A stretch of DNA of 64,000 bases from NCBI GenBank assembly GCA_041392805.1, contig JAWKLJ010000001.1, positions 2,170,001-2,234,000 of the forward strand, read 5' to 3'. The notes beneath the pieces are model-generated. The model had not been told where the DNA came from and made no database searches. It was given only the letters and a program-made list of their open reading frames with translations. The position numbers and the translations under genes are program-made. Numbering within the stretch: position 1 is the first letter of the stretch; each line of letters begins with the position of its first letter. Positions 51,883-60,172 of this stretch are shown here, piece by piece. The DNA comes from Saprospiraceae bacterium (GTDB taxonomy: Bacteria; Bacteroidota; Bacteroidia; Chitinophagales; Saprospiraceae).

Positions 51883-53004
51883 TCAAAATCCAAAAACAAT
51901 CACCCCCTTTGCATTTCTGCCCTCCAGCATATCGTCAAAGGCCATTTGCAAGTCTTCCAGGATATACTCCCGGGTAATCATCTCGTCTAGCCTGAGGACA
52001 CCTTTTTGGTAAAGCCGCATCAATTTAGGAAAGTCAATCTGCGGCCTACATTGGCCATAAAGCGGATTGATATAGGTTTTATCCCACTCAAACAAACGCA
52101 TATCGATCGTGATTTCCTCCTCGATGCCACTGACCTGCACGGCGGTGCCAGCATTCCTCACCATGGCCAAGGGTGCTGCCCCCAAGGCTGGAATCGCCGT
52201 ACACTCAAAGGCATAATCTGCCCCCCGGTTTCCGCACAGGGCTTTTACTTGCTGCGCGACCTGGTTCAGCCCCTCATCGGCCCGGTCGGCTAAAATGACA
52301 TGCGTGGCACCAAACTGCCTGGCCAATGCTAATTTCTGCTCGTTGACATCCACGGCTATGATGGTAGCTGCTCCAGAAATTTCAGCCGCCTGGATGACAT
52401 TCAAGCCTACGCCGCCACAGCCCAGCACAACGACCGAGCTGCCAGCCCTCACCTTGGCAGCATTGACCACCGAGCCATACCCGGTCATCACCCCACAGCT
52501 GATGATACTGGCCGCTGAAAAGTTGACCTGCTTCGCCTCCAGTTTGACCAAAGCAGATCGCTTGACCAATGCAAATTCGCTCAAGGTGCCGAGGTTAAAG
52601 GAGCGTTCGATCGGCTGGCCTTTCCATTGGGAGCCCTCGAGGTGGGCATGTCCCGGCGTATAGCCGTTCCCCCCAGCTACAACCGGAGAATTATTTTCGC
52701 AGAGGTGCTGATTGCCTTCCTGGCACTGAAAGCAAGTCAGGCAGGGCGTAGCCCAATTGAGGATCACCGCGTCCCCTGCCACGAGGTCGTCAATCGCCGC
52801 ACCCACTTGTGCCACGACCCCAGCCCCTTCGTGCCCCATCACAATTGGCTTGCCCCAGGACAGCGAATCATAGTCGGTGTGGCATAGTCCGGCCGCCTTG
52901 ATCTTTACGACCACTTCATCGGCCTGAGGATCAGCCAGCATGACCTCGTCGATTACGAAATGACCATCGCCCGTAGCGATCGCGCTTTTTGCTATAATGG
53001 ACAT
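51883..53004 (-). CDS. Zinc-dependent alcohol dehydrogenase (class III/aryl type)
   Basis: This 373-residue cytoplasmic medium-chain dehydrogenase has catalytic zinc ligands C41 (AAGLCHTDYDS), H58-E59 (VMGHEGAG) and a third Cys near 170 (IISCGVMTG). The structural zinc is held by C88, C91, C94 and C102 (CLTCFQCQEGNQHLC). The NAD-binding Rossmann fold has VVVLGCGGVGLNVIQAA near 191-207 and AVDVNEQKLA with the NAD-selecting Asp. The layout is that of class III and aryl-alcohol dehydrogenases, which oxidise alcohols or, with glutathione or another thiol, formaldehyde. The substrate is unknown. The gene is monocistronic, with hairpin repeat D upstream of it. Confidence 0.92.
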   Translation of the reverse strand: MSIIAKSAIATGDGHFVIDEVMLADPQADEVVVKIKAAGLCHTDYDSLSWGKPIVMGHEGAGVVAQVGAAIDDLVAGDAVILNWATPCLTCFQCQEGNQHLCENNSPVVAGGNGYTPGHAHLEGSQWKGQPIERSFNLGTLSEFALVKRSALVKLEAKQVNFSAASIISCGVMTGYGSVVNAAKVRAGSSVVVLGCGGVGLNVIQAAEISGAATIIAVDVNEQKLALARQFGATHVILADRADEGLNQVAQQVKALCGNRGADYAFECTAIPALGAAPLAMVRNAGTAVQVSGIEEEITIDMRLFEWDKTYINPLYGQCRPQIDFPKLMRLYQKGVLRLDEMITREYILEDLQMAFDDMLEGRNAKGVIVFGF

Positions 53005-53081
53005 GTTTATTTTCTTGTAAAGATCACAGTTTATTTCCCATTAAGCGTTTCTTTTTTTAACAAAAAAGTAAACTATTTTGC

Positions 53082-53145
53082 TTAGCCGAGCGAGACATCA
53101 GCAATAGGACCCCTCCAGTAAACTGCTGATGTCTGAGGCTGCGCT
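53082..53145. repeat. Hairpin repeat family, copy D
   Basis: AGACATCAGCA (53093-53103) and TGCTGATGTCT (53124-53134) form a perfect 11-bp inverted repeat. In reverse complement, 53112-53134 reads AGACATCAG-CA-GTTTAC-TGGAGG, the family unit. The outer end TTAGCCGAGCGAGA (53082-53095) also occurs at 48303-48316. Confidence 0.8.
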
Positions 53146-53173
53146 TTATTAATCTATTTTTTACAAATTGTAT

Positions 53174-55525
53174 TTATTCAAACCCCAATTCTATAACTTT
53201 TCCGCTATAATTTATATTAATCACAGTGCCTTCGGGCAGCAATTCGATCCTCAACTGACGAGGTTTATCGCCTTGACCAGTAGATTCAATGCTTAATTTT
53301 TTTGTACGATCAGTCCAGGTAAAATGCGTTAGGTCACTTTCTCCGCTAAGGTAATCAAGGCTAATGCCATCATCTTCATACAAGCTAAAATGGCCATCTG
53401 CACCACTATATATCCTAATGGTCATGGGCGATTCTACCACCTCATCGGTATATTGTCGTACCGGATCAAAAGGGATAATCGCTCCTGCCCGCACGTAGAT
53501 TGGCATAGTGCTTAAATCTACTTCGCGACGAATAGTTTGTCCACCCTTTACGCCAGCGTTGGTCCACCAATCGTACCAAAGCCCCTCCGGAAGGTAAAGC
53601 TCCCGTGAGGTAGCGCCCTTTTCATAAACAGGAGCGACCAGTAAATCCCTTCCCCATAGGTACTGATCCCCGATTCCGCTAACCCGTTCATCTGCTGGGT
53701 AATGGAGCCACATGGAACGCATCATAGGCAACCCGGTCTGCCGGGATTCCCAGGCCAGTGTATAAGTATAAGGCATGAGTTGGTAGCGCAATGTTGCATA
53801 TTTTCTACAGATGGGCTCAATTGTTGGATTATTTAATTCCGATTCTAGCGGAACATTTCTGGCGGCCCCTTCAATTGAGAAATCATTGCTTCTATTGACT
53901 TCACGAGGTCCCATCTCACCCAGGCCCCAGCCCCACGGCAAGTGAGACCACCAGGTCCTGCCGTGAGAGCGGAAAGAAGGACAGAAGGCCCCAAACTGAA
54001 ACCAGCGAGCGTAAAGTTCTCCAGTATATTCCGGATTGGGATAAAACCCGCCGATATCCGAGCCCCAAAAGGGAGATAAACTAAGCGAATGATTGATACC
54101 TACTGCGATTTGCCCTTCCAGGGTTTTCCAGGAACTTTGGGTATCCCCAGACCATACCCAGCCACCCCATTGGGCAATGCCCAGGTGACCATTTCGGTGT
54201 AGACTCCAGGGCCGTAAATTGGGTTGCGAGGAGATGGGGCCTTGATAATATAATTGATGCCGTTTTATTCGTTCAAAAAGATTGAACCAATCCCCTTCAT
54301 CAGGCCACCAGCCATCTACCCCTGCGTTCACCAAACCGATATGCTGCTGCCAATAGTTTTTAATATGAGAAACATCCATCGTTTCTCCTGGCCTGGAGGG
54401 AATAGCGCCATGAAGCGTTGGTAGCTTATCCCGATCCCAAGGAACCATGTGTACGACGACCCGAACCTGGCGGTCGTGCAGGTCAGATAAAACCATTTGG
54501 GGATCTCGCTTAAAGACCGCAGGATTGAAATCGAAAGAAGGTTGCTCCGTATTCCATCCTTGCGGGCAAAAGCCTGTACCGAGATAGATCACGGCATCGA
54601 CTGGAATTTGTTTTTTCCGAAAACTATCAACGATCCCGATCAACTGGCTTTCATCTTCGAGGGTACGGTGAGACTGCATATATCCTAAAGCCCATTTGGG
54701 CGGGAGTACTGCCGGTCCACTAATGGTGGACACGTCCTTCATAAAACTGACTGGATCATGTGCATCGAAGACAAAAAAGTCGTATACCCCAGGTACAACC
54801 TGAGCTGCCGGAGGCATTCCTTTACCTTGGTTGAGACCTTGGTTTTTCTGATCCTGCTGGGTTCTTGCCTCCCCATGTGGATCAAAAGGGATGAACAAGC
54901 CTCGGTCTTTATTTTGGAGATCAACCTGCACCCAGGGGGTCGCCACAAAAAGGCCCCATCCCTTGGTGCCGATCAGCATGGCCACAGGGTTGCGTGATCC
55001 ATAGGCGTTGCTCTGCCAGCGGGGTAACATCTGGTGGAATCGACCCCGGCGATCATATTCGATCGGTAGTTTGCGCCAATCGACCCCGCGATCCGGCATG
55101 GGCCCACCTTCCCCCATGCCCAGCACTGGCTGGTCATCCAAGCGGAATGATAAATCGCCATTTTCATTGAAAGCAACCTGCTGAATTACCTCGTTTTCCA
55201 GGTTCGATATGGTGATAGCCAAGGGATCAAAATTCACCTCCACTTGCAGGTTCCCTACTCGTTTTTTCAAGGGTTGTCCCATGGTTCGAAGGCTGATAGC
55301 AGGGGCAGGGTATTCGCGTATGGCAAGCGCAGGTGTATAGGGAAAATCAGATGTAAAGCGGAGTGGTTTTAGGGTGACGCGGATGCTGTGTTCGCCTGCA
55401 GGTCGGATGTCTAGCTGCGCAGGCTGGCCACCAGCTGTAATGGGTTGAGCATGGCCTTGTTGGCTTACCAATAGACCTAACAAGCCCATCAACGGAATAG
55501 TCATGAATAAGCGGGTTTTCTGCAT
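53174..55525 (-). CDS. GH31 alpha-glycosidase, exported
   Basis: The Met at 55525 (MQKTRLFMTIPLMGLLGLLVSQQGHAQ) gives a good signal peptide; the frame opens 16 codons earlier. The mature protein of about 760 residues has the GH31 layout: N-terminal galactose-mutarotase-like beta-sandwich, PPKWALGYMQSHRTLEDESQ, then the barrel with GVDGWWPDEGDW (nucleophile D409 from this start) and GWVWSGDTQSSW (acid/base D461). SPFWGSDIGGF and the C-terminal beta domains follow (YLPEGLWYDWWT, MPIYVRAGAIIP, YEDDGISLDY). GH31 enzymes act as alpha-glucosidases or alpha-xylosidases; the linkage used here cannot be told from sequence. It is probably periplasmic and is not clustered with the beta-glucan operon. 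Confidence 0.93.
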   Translation of the reverse strand: MQKTRLFMTIPLMGLLGLLVSQQGHAQPITAGGQPAQLDIRPAGEHSIRVTLKPLRFTSDFPYTPALAIREYPAPAISLRTMGQPLKKRVGNLQVEVNFDPLAITISNLENEVIQQVAFNENGDLSFRLDDQPVLGMGEGGPMPDRGVDWRKLPIEYDRRGRFHQMLPRWQSNAYGSRNPVAMLIGTKGWGLFVATPWVQVDLQNKDRGLFIPFDPHGEARTQQDQKNQGLNQGKGMPPAAQVVPGVYDFFVFDAHDPVSFMKDVSTISGPAVLPPKWALGYMQSHRTLEDESQLIGIVDSFRKKQIPVDAVIYLGTGFCPQGWNTEQPSFDFNPAVFKRDPQMVLSDLHDRQVRVVVHMVPWDRDKLPTLHGAIPSRPGETMDVSHIKNYWQQHIGLVNAGVDGWWPDEGDWFNLFERIKRHQLYYQGPISSQPNLRPWSLHRNGHLGIAQWGGWVWSGDTQSSWKTLEGQIAVGINHSLSLSPFWGSDIGGFYPNPEYTGELYARWFQFGAFCPSFRSHGRTWWSHLPWGWGLGEMGPREVNRSNDFSIEGAARNVPLESELNNPTIEPICRKYATLRYQLMPYTYTLAWESRQTGLPMMRSMWLHYPADERVSGIGDQYLWGRDLLVAPVYEKGATSRELYLPEGLWYDWWTNAGVKGGQTIRREVDLSTMPIYVRAGAIIPFDPVRQYTDEVVESPMTIRIYSGADGHFSLYEDDGISLDYLSGESDLTHFTWTDRTKKLSIESTGQGDKPRQLRIELLPEGTVININYSGKVIELGFE

Positions 55526-55697
55526 GGTTAGTGTATTTAGTAATGGTAAAAGGAAAAATACAAACTTTCTCAAGAATCAGGTTATTTGACCGCTGGCTAA
55601 AGTACAATGGACCATTACTCATTTCACATTGCTATTTTGGTTATTCCCAACTTACTTGCACTAATAATCTATTCACCTATAACTTAACTTATACAAA

Positions 55698-56840
55698 ATG
55701 GAAGTATTACAATCAAATAAACGGATTCAAACCAAACAAATAAATTGGAGCGCATTGATAAATGAACTAGGCAAGGATTTTGCGGACCGAGCTGGGCATT
55801 ATGATCAAACAGGAACTTTTGTGGTTGAGAATTACGAGGAACTAAAAACACACCAGTTCTTTTCTGCTATGATTCCCAAGGAATTGGGTGGAGGTGGTAT
55901 TAGCCATGCTGAAATGTGCAACATCATCCGCATCATGGCCCATTATTGTAGTTCAACAGCGTTAGCCTTCTCTATGCATCAGCACCTGGTAGCCGCCACT
56001 GTCTGGAAATATAAACATAAAGGCGAAGGAGTGCCTTTGTTGAAACGTGTGGTAGAAGAACAATTGGTACTAATTAGTACTGGCGCCAGAGACTGGTTGG
56101 AATCCAATGGAGAAATGGAGAAAGTGAATGGGGGATATCTTTTTTCAGGTAAGAAGTTTTTTGCCAGCCAATCGGCTGGAGGAGACCTGGCCGTGACGAG
56201 CGCGCCTTGCTTAAATACCGAAAAGGAATGGCAAGTATTACATTTTGGTGTTTCCATGAAAGCCGAAGGGGTGACGGTACTGGATGATTGGAACGTTATT
56301 GGCATGCGTGCTACAGGATCACAAACCATCCAATTTGACAAGGTATTCATTCCTGATTCAGCTATTGCTTTGATGAGACCAAGAGGGGAATTCCACGCAG
56401 TTTGGGATATTGTTATAACAGTAGCGATGCCATTGATTATGTCAGCCTATGTTGGTACGGCCGAAAAGGCGTTTGAAATAGCTATGTCGATTGGTAAAAA
56501 GTATCATCGGAATATGGACCATATTACCTACATCATTGGCAAATTGAACAATAGCCTGATAAGTGCCCAAACGCAATGGAAGGCAATGTATGCACTGACC
56601 AATAACTTTGACTTCAAACCAAATGAAGATATAACTATCGATATGTTGAGCTTAAAGACCAATGTAGCCGAAGCCACTCAGCAAACGGTAAGTGAAGCCA
56701 TGGAAGCCATCGGCGGCCAAAGTTTCTATCGAAAAAATGTCCTCGAACGTTTGTTCAGGGATGTACAGGCATCAGACTTCCATCCATTGCCCAAATGGGA
56801 TCAGTATGCATTTACGGGCAAAAGATTGCTGGCAAAATAG
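55698..56840 (+). CDS. Acyl-CoA-dehydrogenase-family flavoprotein
   Basis: The protein has 380 residues and the three-part acyl-CoA dehydrogenase fold: an N-terminal helical domain (FFSAMIPKELGGGGISHAEMCNIIRIMAHYCSSTALAFSMH) and a middle beta-barrel (VLISTGARDWLESNGEMEKVNGGYLFSGKKFFASQSAGGDLAV; DDWNVIGMRATGSQTIQFDKVFIP). The C-terminal helices (KTNVAEATQQTVSEAMEAIGGQSFYRKNVLERLFRDVQASDFHPL) close the flavin site. The FHPL ending and the lack of a clear catalytic Glu make a DszC-like or nitroalkane/monooxygenase-type member as likely as a true acyl-CoA dehydrogenase. It is monocistronic and followed by a strong terminator. Confidence 0.88.
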   Translation: MEVLQSNKRIQTKQINWSALINELGKDFADRAGHYDQTGTFVVENYEELKTHQFFSAMIPKELGGGGISHAEMCNIIRIMAHYCSSTALAFSMHQHLVAATVWKYKHKGEGVPLLKRVVEEQLVLISTGARDWLESNGEMEKVNGGYLFSGKKFFASQSAGGDLAVTSAPCLNTEKEWQVLHFGVSMKAEGVTVLDDWNVIGMRATGSQTIQFDKVFIPDSAIALMRPRGEFHAVWDIVITVAMPLIMSAYVGTAEKAFEIAMSIGKKYHRNMDHITYIIGKLNNSLISAQTQWKAMYALTNNFDFKPNEDITIDMLSLKTNVAEATQQTVSEAMEAIGGQSFYRKNVLERLFRDVQASDFHPLPKWDQYAFTGKRLLAK

Positions 56841-56866
56841 GATAGTTTTCTTTAATAGAACCTCGT

Positions 56867-56902
56867 AGGCCCTTTTGAGCTTTCTATCTCAAAAGGGCCT
56901 TT
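56867..56902 (+). terminator. Strong intrinsic terminator
   Basis: AGGCCCTTTTGAG (56867-56879) and CTCAAAAGGGCCT (56888-56900) form a perfect 13-bp stem with an eight-base loop, 27 bp after the flavoprotein gene. The following T-run is short (TT). The symmetric stem could work in both directions. Confidence 0.8.
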
Positions 56903-57192
56903 CCTATAAAGTGGACCACCACGCCCTCGTTCCAGGCTTTTAATCGCAGAGCCGGTTTTTTTTTAAAAAACACTGCTCGCCAATGTCATCTACTCTAACC
57001 ACAAAAATGGCCAGCGAAGATGACATTTCTCTTCGCATAGCACCATAATAAGGTGATAACAGTTACCAAGTAGGTTTTTCAAAATGAATCCTCAGGGGTA
57101 GCGGAAGCCGACTTCCGTTAGCCCAGGTAGCTCATTTTTCATGTTGCAGGCTCAGTCAATTGACCGACGGAGCCCCTAAATCCTTATGTGCT
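56903..57192. promoter_or_regulatory. Leader region of the double-glycine peptide gene
   Basis: Apart from the terminator, this stretch has a hairpin CGGAAG-ccga-CTTCCG (57101-57116) and a perfect palindrome GTCAATTGAC (57155-57164). The latter is 29 bp before the peptide start and could be an operator. No gene was found. Confidence 0.4.
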
Positions 57193-57360
57193 ATGAAAAA
57201 GCAGGAAGCTATGAAAACGACCACTCCTGACCAAAACCCTCTTGTGTCATTTAAAGGAGTGGAATTATCCGATGACCAATTAAAGCAGGTAAAAGGAGGT
57301 GATGGAGAAGATGATGGAACCAATGGCATCGTTGGGGAAGTCGACATCATTGATTTGTAG
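57193..57360 (+). CDS. Double-glycine leader peptide, RiPP-like precursor
   Basis: The start chosen is the ATG at 57193 (MKKQEAMKTTTPDQNPLVSF), giving 55 residues; Met7 and an upstream ATG at 57160 are alternatives. The sequence GVELSDDQLKQVKGG has the L-S-x-x-x-L-K-x-V-x-G-G consensus of double-glycine leaders processed by peptidase-containing ABC exporters in Bacteroidota natural-product precursors. Cleavage after GG would release an acidic 19-residue product (DGEDDGTNG... EVDIIDL) with no Cys, Ser or Lys and a single Thr. Lanthionine formation is therefore unlikely, while an Asp/Glu-Thr graspetide-type link or an unmodified signal peptide remains possible. No modifying enzyme or exporter gene is in the window. 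Confidence 0.7.
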   Translation: MKKQEAMKTTTPDQNPLVSFKGVELSDDQLKQVKGGDGEDDGTNGIVGEVDIIDL

Positions 57361-57425
57361 GTCAACGGTGTGAAGAGAACAGGAGTGAACCTATTCGAAA
57401 GTAGAAGTGAACCGCGGAAAGTCGC

Positions 57426-58913
57426 CTATTTTTTCTGCTTCCGGCTTGGCCATCGCTCCTGTTCTTCCAAGCTATCTCGAGATTGCTTTAGTTTTGCTAA
57501 AAGCCATGACTTGAAGATAATAGATGCCATTTCGCTAATCTTTTGCTCTAGCAAAAGGTAATCTGCTTTGTTTCTATCTGGTTTTTTATGCAAACGAGCA
57601 ATCTTTAAAGCCATAGCAGCAAAAAGCAAATAGGGTTGCTTTCTTTGTGCTGACAGCAGATGGTTGCGACGAATAAATTTATTAAAGTTATCTACTTTTG
57701 CCTTGAACGGGCTATAGAAGGAGTCATTGGCTAAAGTCGCTTCTAACAAACAACGTACGGATAGCGAATTAAGTCTCAATTTAAAAACAAGCCGTGAAGA
57801 TTGTACCTCATTTAGCAACTTATGGGCCGCAATAAAGTCGCCCATATGGAAAGCGACATATGCCTTGCCCAAAGCAAGGGTCTCCTGGCTATAGGCAGGC
57901 TTTAAGAAGGGTTCGTTTGTTTCAATAAATGTTCTGGTCCAATCCGGTTCATTGGCATAAGCACCAAGCACACAAATATTCAAAAACAAATCTTCGCTCA
58001 AAATGCCATTGGTCAGGAAGAGCCCTTCTTCAAGTCCATATTGATACAAGGGCAATAATTGTGGCAGGTAATCCATTTGGCCTTGGGTAAATTGAGAGGA
58101 GCCCAAATTGGCCAACTTGACCAGCAGAAAAGCTTTTTCTTCTTTTTCGAGTAGCGAGGCCAAGGCCATGAATTGCTGCGTAGCCAACAGGTATTTGTCC
58201 AGGGTACAGCCTTCGCGGAATAAACGAATCAATTGGAGGTAAATAGCCAATAATGGATTTTCGCCCTGGTACCTGGATGCCTTTTCCAGAATGGCCGACA
58301 GCCACTCCTCACTCAAAGGAATTGTTCTGGCAGTAGCTCCTCCTAAGCAATTAACCACAAAAGAAAGCTGATGAGTGATATAATATTGATCCAAATAAGC
58401 CATTGCCTTTAACTCTTCTTCAAAAGGATCCGGTTTGGCAGGTGTAGCTGGATGCCGATAAATGCTGTGGTGCAATTCCCATAGCGACAAGGGGGTATTG
58501 GGATGAATGGCCTGCCGTTCGGTATAGAAGGCAATAGTTGAACGACATTCCTTAAAAAAAGATTGGTGCAAACCTCTTTCGCGGAAGGCTTGGCAACGCA
58601 CACTTCCACTTAAGCCTTCATCCCGCGTCAATTGTTGGGATTGCAAAAACGTCTCGACCAATCGACTGAGTTCGCTATAGCGATCATTTAACCAATGGAC
58701 ATCAAAGGCTTTCTTGGGGCGAAGCTTTTTATATAACTGAACCTTATCGACTTTTTGATAAATAGGATGAAATGGCCTTAGTTCCCGAAACAAGGCTATT
58801 GGTTCCGTTTTGTTAGTAAAATACGGCGAAAGTAAAAAGTGTTCCAGCGCTTTTAGTTCGCGTGTTTCAATAGTATTCAATAATCTATACAATTTTGTTG
58901 TTTTCATGAACAA
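57426..58913 (-). CDS. Helical-solenoid protein of unknown function
   Basis: This 495-residue soluble protein (an alternative start is Met3 at 58907) opens LYRLLNTIETRELKALEHFLLSPYF and is alpha-helical throughout. It has TPR-like pairs such as LSLWELHHSIYRH, LLAIYLQLIRLFREG and LALGKAYVAFHMGDFIAAHKLLNEV. The C-terminus is highly basic (WPSRKQKK). No catalytic motif or signal peptide is present. Proteins with this opening seem to be recurrent in Saprospiria, but no function is known to me. It is convergent with the double-glycine peptide gene (65 bp between stops) and divergent from the Cas6-like gene. Confidence 0.75.
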   Translation of the reverse strand: MFMKTTKLYRLLNTIETRELKALEHFLLSPYFTNKTEPIALFRELRPFHPIYQKVDKVQLYKKLRPKKAFDVHWLNDRYSELSRLVETFLQSQQLTRDEGLSGSVRCQAFRERGLHQSFFKECRSTIAFYTERQAIHPNTPLSLWELHHSIYRHPATPAKPDPFEEELKAMAYLDQYYITHQLSFVVNCLGGATARTIPLSEEWLSAILEKASRYQGENPLLAIYLQLIRLFREGCTLDKYLLATQQFMALASLLEKEEKAFLLVKLANLGSSQFTQGQMDYLPQLLPLYQYGLEEGLFLTNGILSEDLFLNICVLGAYANEPDWTRTFIETNEPFLKPAYSQETLALGKAYVAFHMGDFIAAHKLLNEVQSSRLVFKLRLNSLSVRCLLEATLANDSFYSPFKAKVDNFNKFIRRNHLLSAQRKQPYLLFAAMALKIARLHKKPDRNKADYLLLEQKISEMASIIFKSWLLAKLKQSRDSLEEQERWPSRKQKK

Positions 58914-59116
58914 TTTAAATTATTGAAAACAAATAAGTTATAATATTTATGCTTATAAAATTACAAAATTATCCTATGTTTTTAATTTTATATGGCCGTA
59001 AAAAAATTAGTTATACCTATCCGTTCCCTGTATTTTTATCCCAATTCCGGAAAATTATAGCATGTACTGCACTGACAGGGTAAATGCCCGATTAGTGCCC
59101 AAACCTTATTATACCT
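58914..59116. promoter_or_regulatory. AT-rich divergent promoter gap
   Basis: This gap lies between the solenoid protein gene and the Cas6-like gene. It is strongly AT-rich and should hold both promoters. No CRISPR repeats or clear operator are visible. Confidence 0.4.
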
Positions 59117-59785
59117 ATGACAACCCTAAACCTACTAAAGGTATATTTTGATATACCGCTAAGAAGCTGGGAATTGCCAGCCTTCAGGTTCGCCATGCGG
59201 CAAAGCCTCCAATTAGCTACTTCAGCCGCCGAGCGCTATCCATTGATCCAATTCAAAACCCGCTACCAGCAGGGACGCCAACAGCCGATGTTGGTCGTCA
59301 TAGGAGAAAAGATCAAGGAACTCAAAAAGGAATGGTTAGCAGATTCGCCCACCGTCAATTTACAGGATAGCAAACACACCATTTCCGTGACCGACTGGAA
59401 ATTATTACCCTTTCCCTTACGGACAGATAAAGGTTTTCATACCTACAACCTATTTAATTACCATCCTTTTAACCAAGATAATTACAAGCACTACCGGAAC
59501 CTGGTTACGAAAGAAGAAAAAAACAATTTTCTACAGCGATTACTGGTTCAGCACCTCGATGCCTTCATGCTCGGCGTTGGCTGGCGACCTGATCCGCCTA
59601 TTCAAATAAAAGGTATCCAATTACTCAAGCCCAAATTGATTCCTTACCACAACTACCAGGCGCAATGTTATGATCTCCGCTTTCACAGCAACTTGTGGAT
59701 GCCCGAGCATATCGGATTAGGGAAGGGCGTGAGCTTAGGTTTTGGTGTATTGAGATTGCAAAAAAAGAAAAATGTGACCACTTGA
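59117..59785 (+). CDS. cas6: Cas6-like CRISPR RNA endonuclease, orphan
   Basis: This 222-residue protein matches the Bacteroidota Cas6 group in motif order. An N-terminal strand (LLKVYFDIPLRSWELPAFRFAM) is followed by YPLIQFKTR near residues 41-49 and MLVVIGEKI. FNQDNYKHYRNL near 125-136 leads to a helix FLQRLLVQHLDAFMLGVGW. LLKPKLIPYHNYQAQCYDLRFHSNLWMPEHIGLGKGVSLGFGVL forms the second RAMP domain with its glycine-rich loop. Cas6 cuts CRISPR precursor transcripts within the repeat. No CRISPR array and no other cas gene lie in this window, so the partner locus must be elsewhere or lost. A strong terminator 76 bp after the stop shows it is transcribed alone. Confidence 0.82.
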   Translation: MTTLNLLKVYFDIPLRSWELPAFRFAMRQSLQLATSAAERYPLIQFKTRYQQGRQQPMLVVIGEKIKELKKEWLADSPTVNLQDSKHTISVTDWKLLPFPLRTDKGFHTYNLFNYHPFNQDNYKHYRNLVTKEEKNNFLQRLLVQHLDAFMLGVGWRPDPPIQIKGIQLLKPKLIPYHNYQAQCYDLRFHSNLWMPEHIGLGKGVSLGFGVLRLQKKKNVTT

Positions 59786-60018
59786 AAGTATTTCGAATAT
59801 ATCCCCAAAAGACAATCGCGCTTTTAGCATAAAGTCTATCCAAGAACAGTACATGCGCTCGGGGTTAGGGTGCTCTGGTTTGGGGCCCTAATCCTTTTTT
59901 TTGTTGGTGCACTCTGTTATATGGAGCCAAAACGTTTTAAACCCAACATAGACGGATTTTATTCGATAAAATAGCCAAAAAGGTCTTCTCCATCGCAATA
60001 TATTATTAGGTTTAAGGT
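59786..60018. other. Gap between cas6-like and SDR region
   Basis: The gap contains the terminator at 59862-59902 and then about 115 bases without structure. It was searched for direct repeats that could be a CRISPR array; none were found. Confidence 0.5.
59862..59902 (+). terminator. Intrinsic terminator of the cas6-like gene
   Basis: GGGTTAGGG (59862-59870) pairs with CCCTAATCC (59886-59894) with one G-T wobble, followed by eight T residues (59895-59902). Confidence 0.8.
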
Positions 60019-60141
60019 ATGAAAAGTATCATCAAGGAGCTCCGAGGAGAATACCGACATATTGAACCCATCCGCCGAGCCGACCAGGCAGCAAGGCAAT
60101 ATGCCAAAGGAATAGTGGAGAAAACAGTGATCGAATGTTAA
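60019..60141 (+). CDS. Possible 40-residue basic peptide
   Basis: An ATG at 60019, preceded by TAAGG, opens 40 codons: MKSIIKELRGEYRHIEPIRRADQ... then AARQYAKGIVEKTVIEC. It would be a helical, mostly basic peptide. It ends 31 bp before the SDR gene and might be translated from the same message. The evidence is weak; it could be chance or a gene remnant. Confidence 0.3.
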   Translation: MKSIIKELRGEYRHIEPIRRADQAARQYAKGIVEKTVIEC

Positions 60142-60172
60142 CTTTTTATGCCATAATTAAAAATCACGAAAT

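Noticed and set aside
58914..60172. CRISPR array next to the Cas6-like gene
   Set aside because: Both flanks were read for direct repeats of 25-40 bp; none are present.
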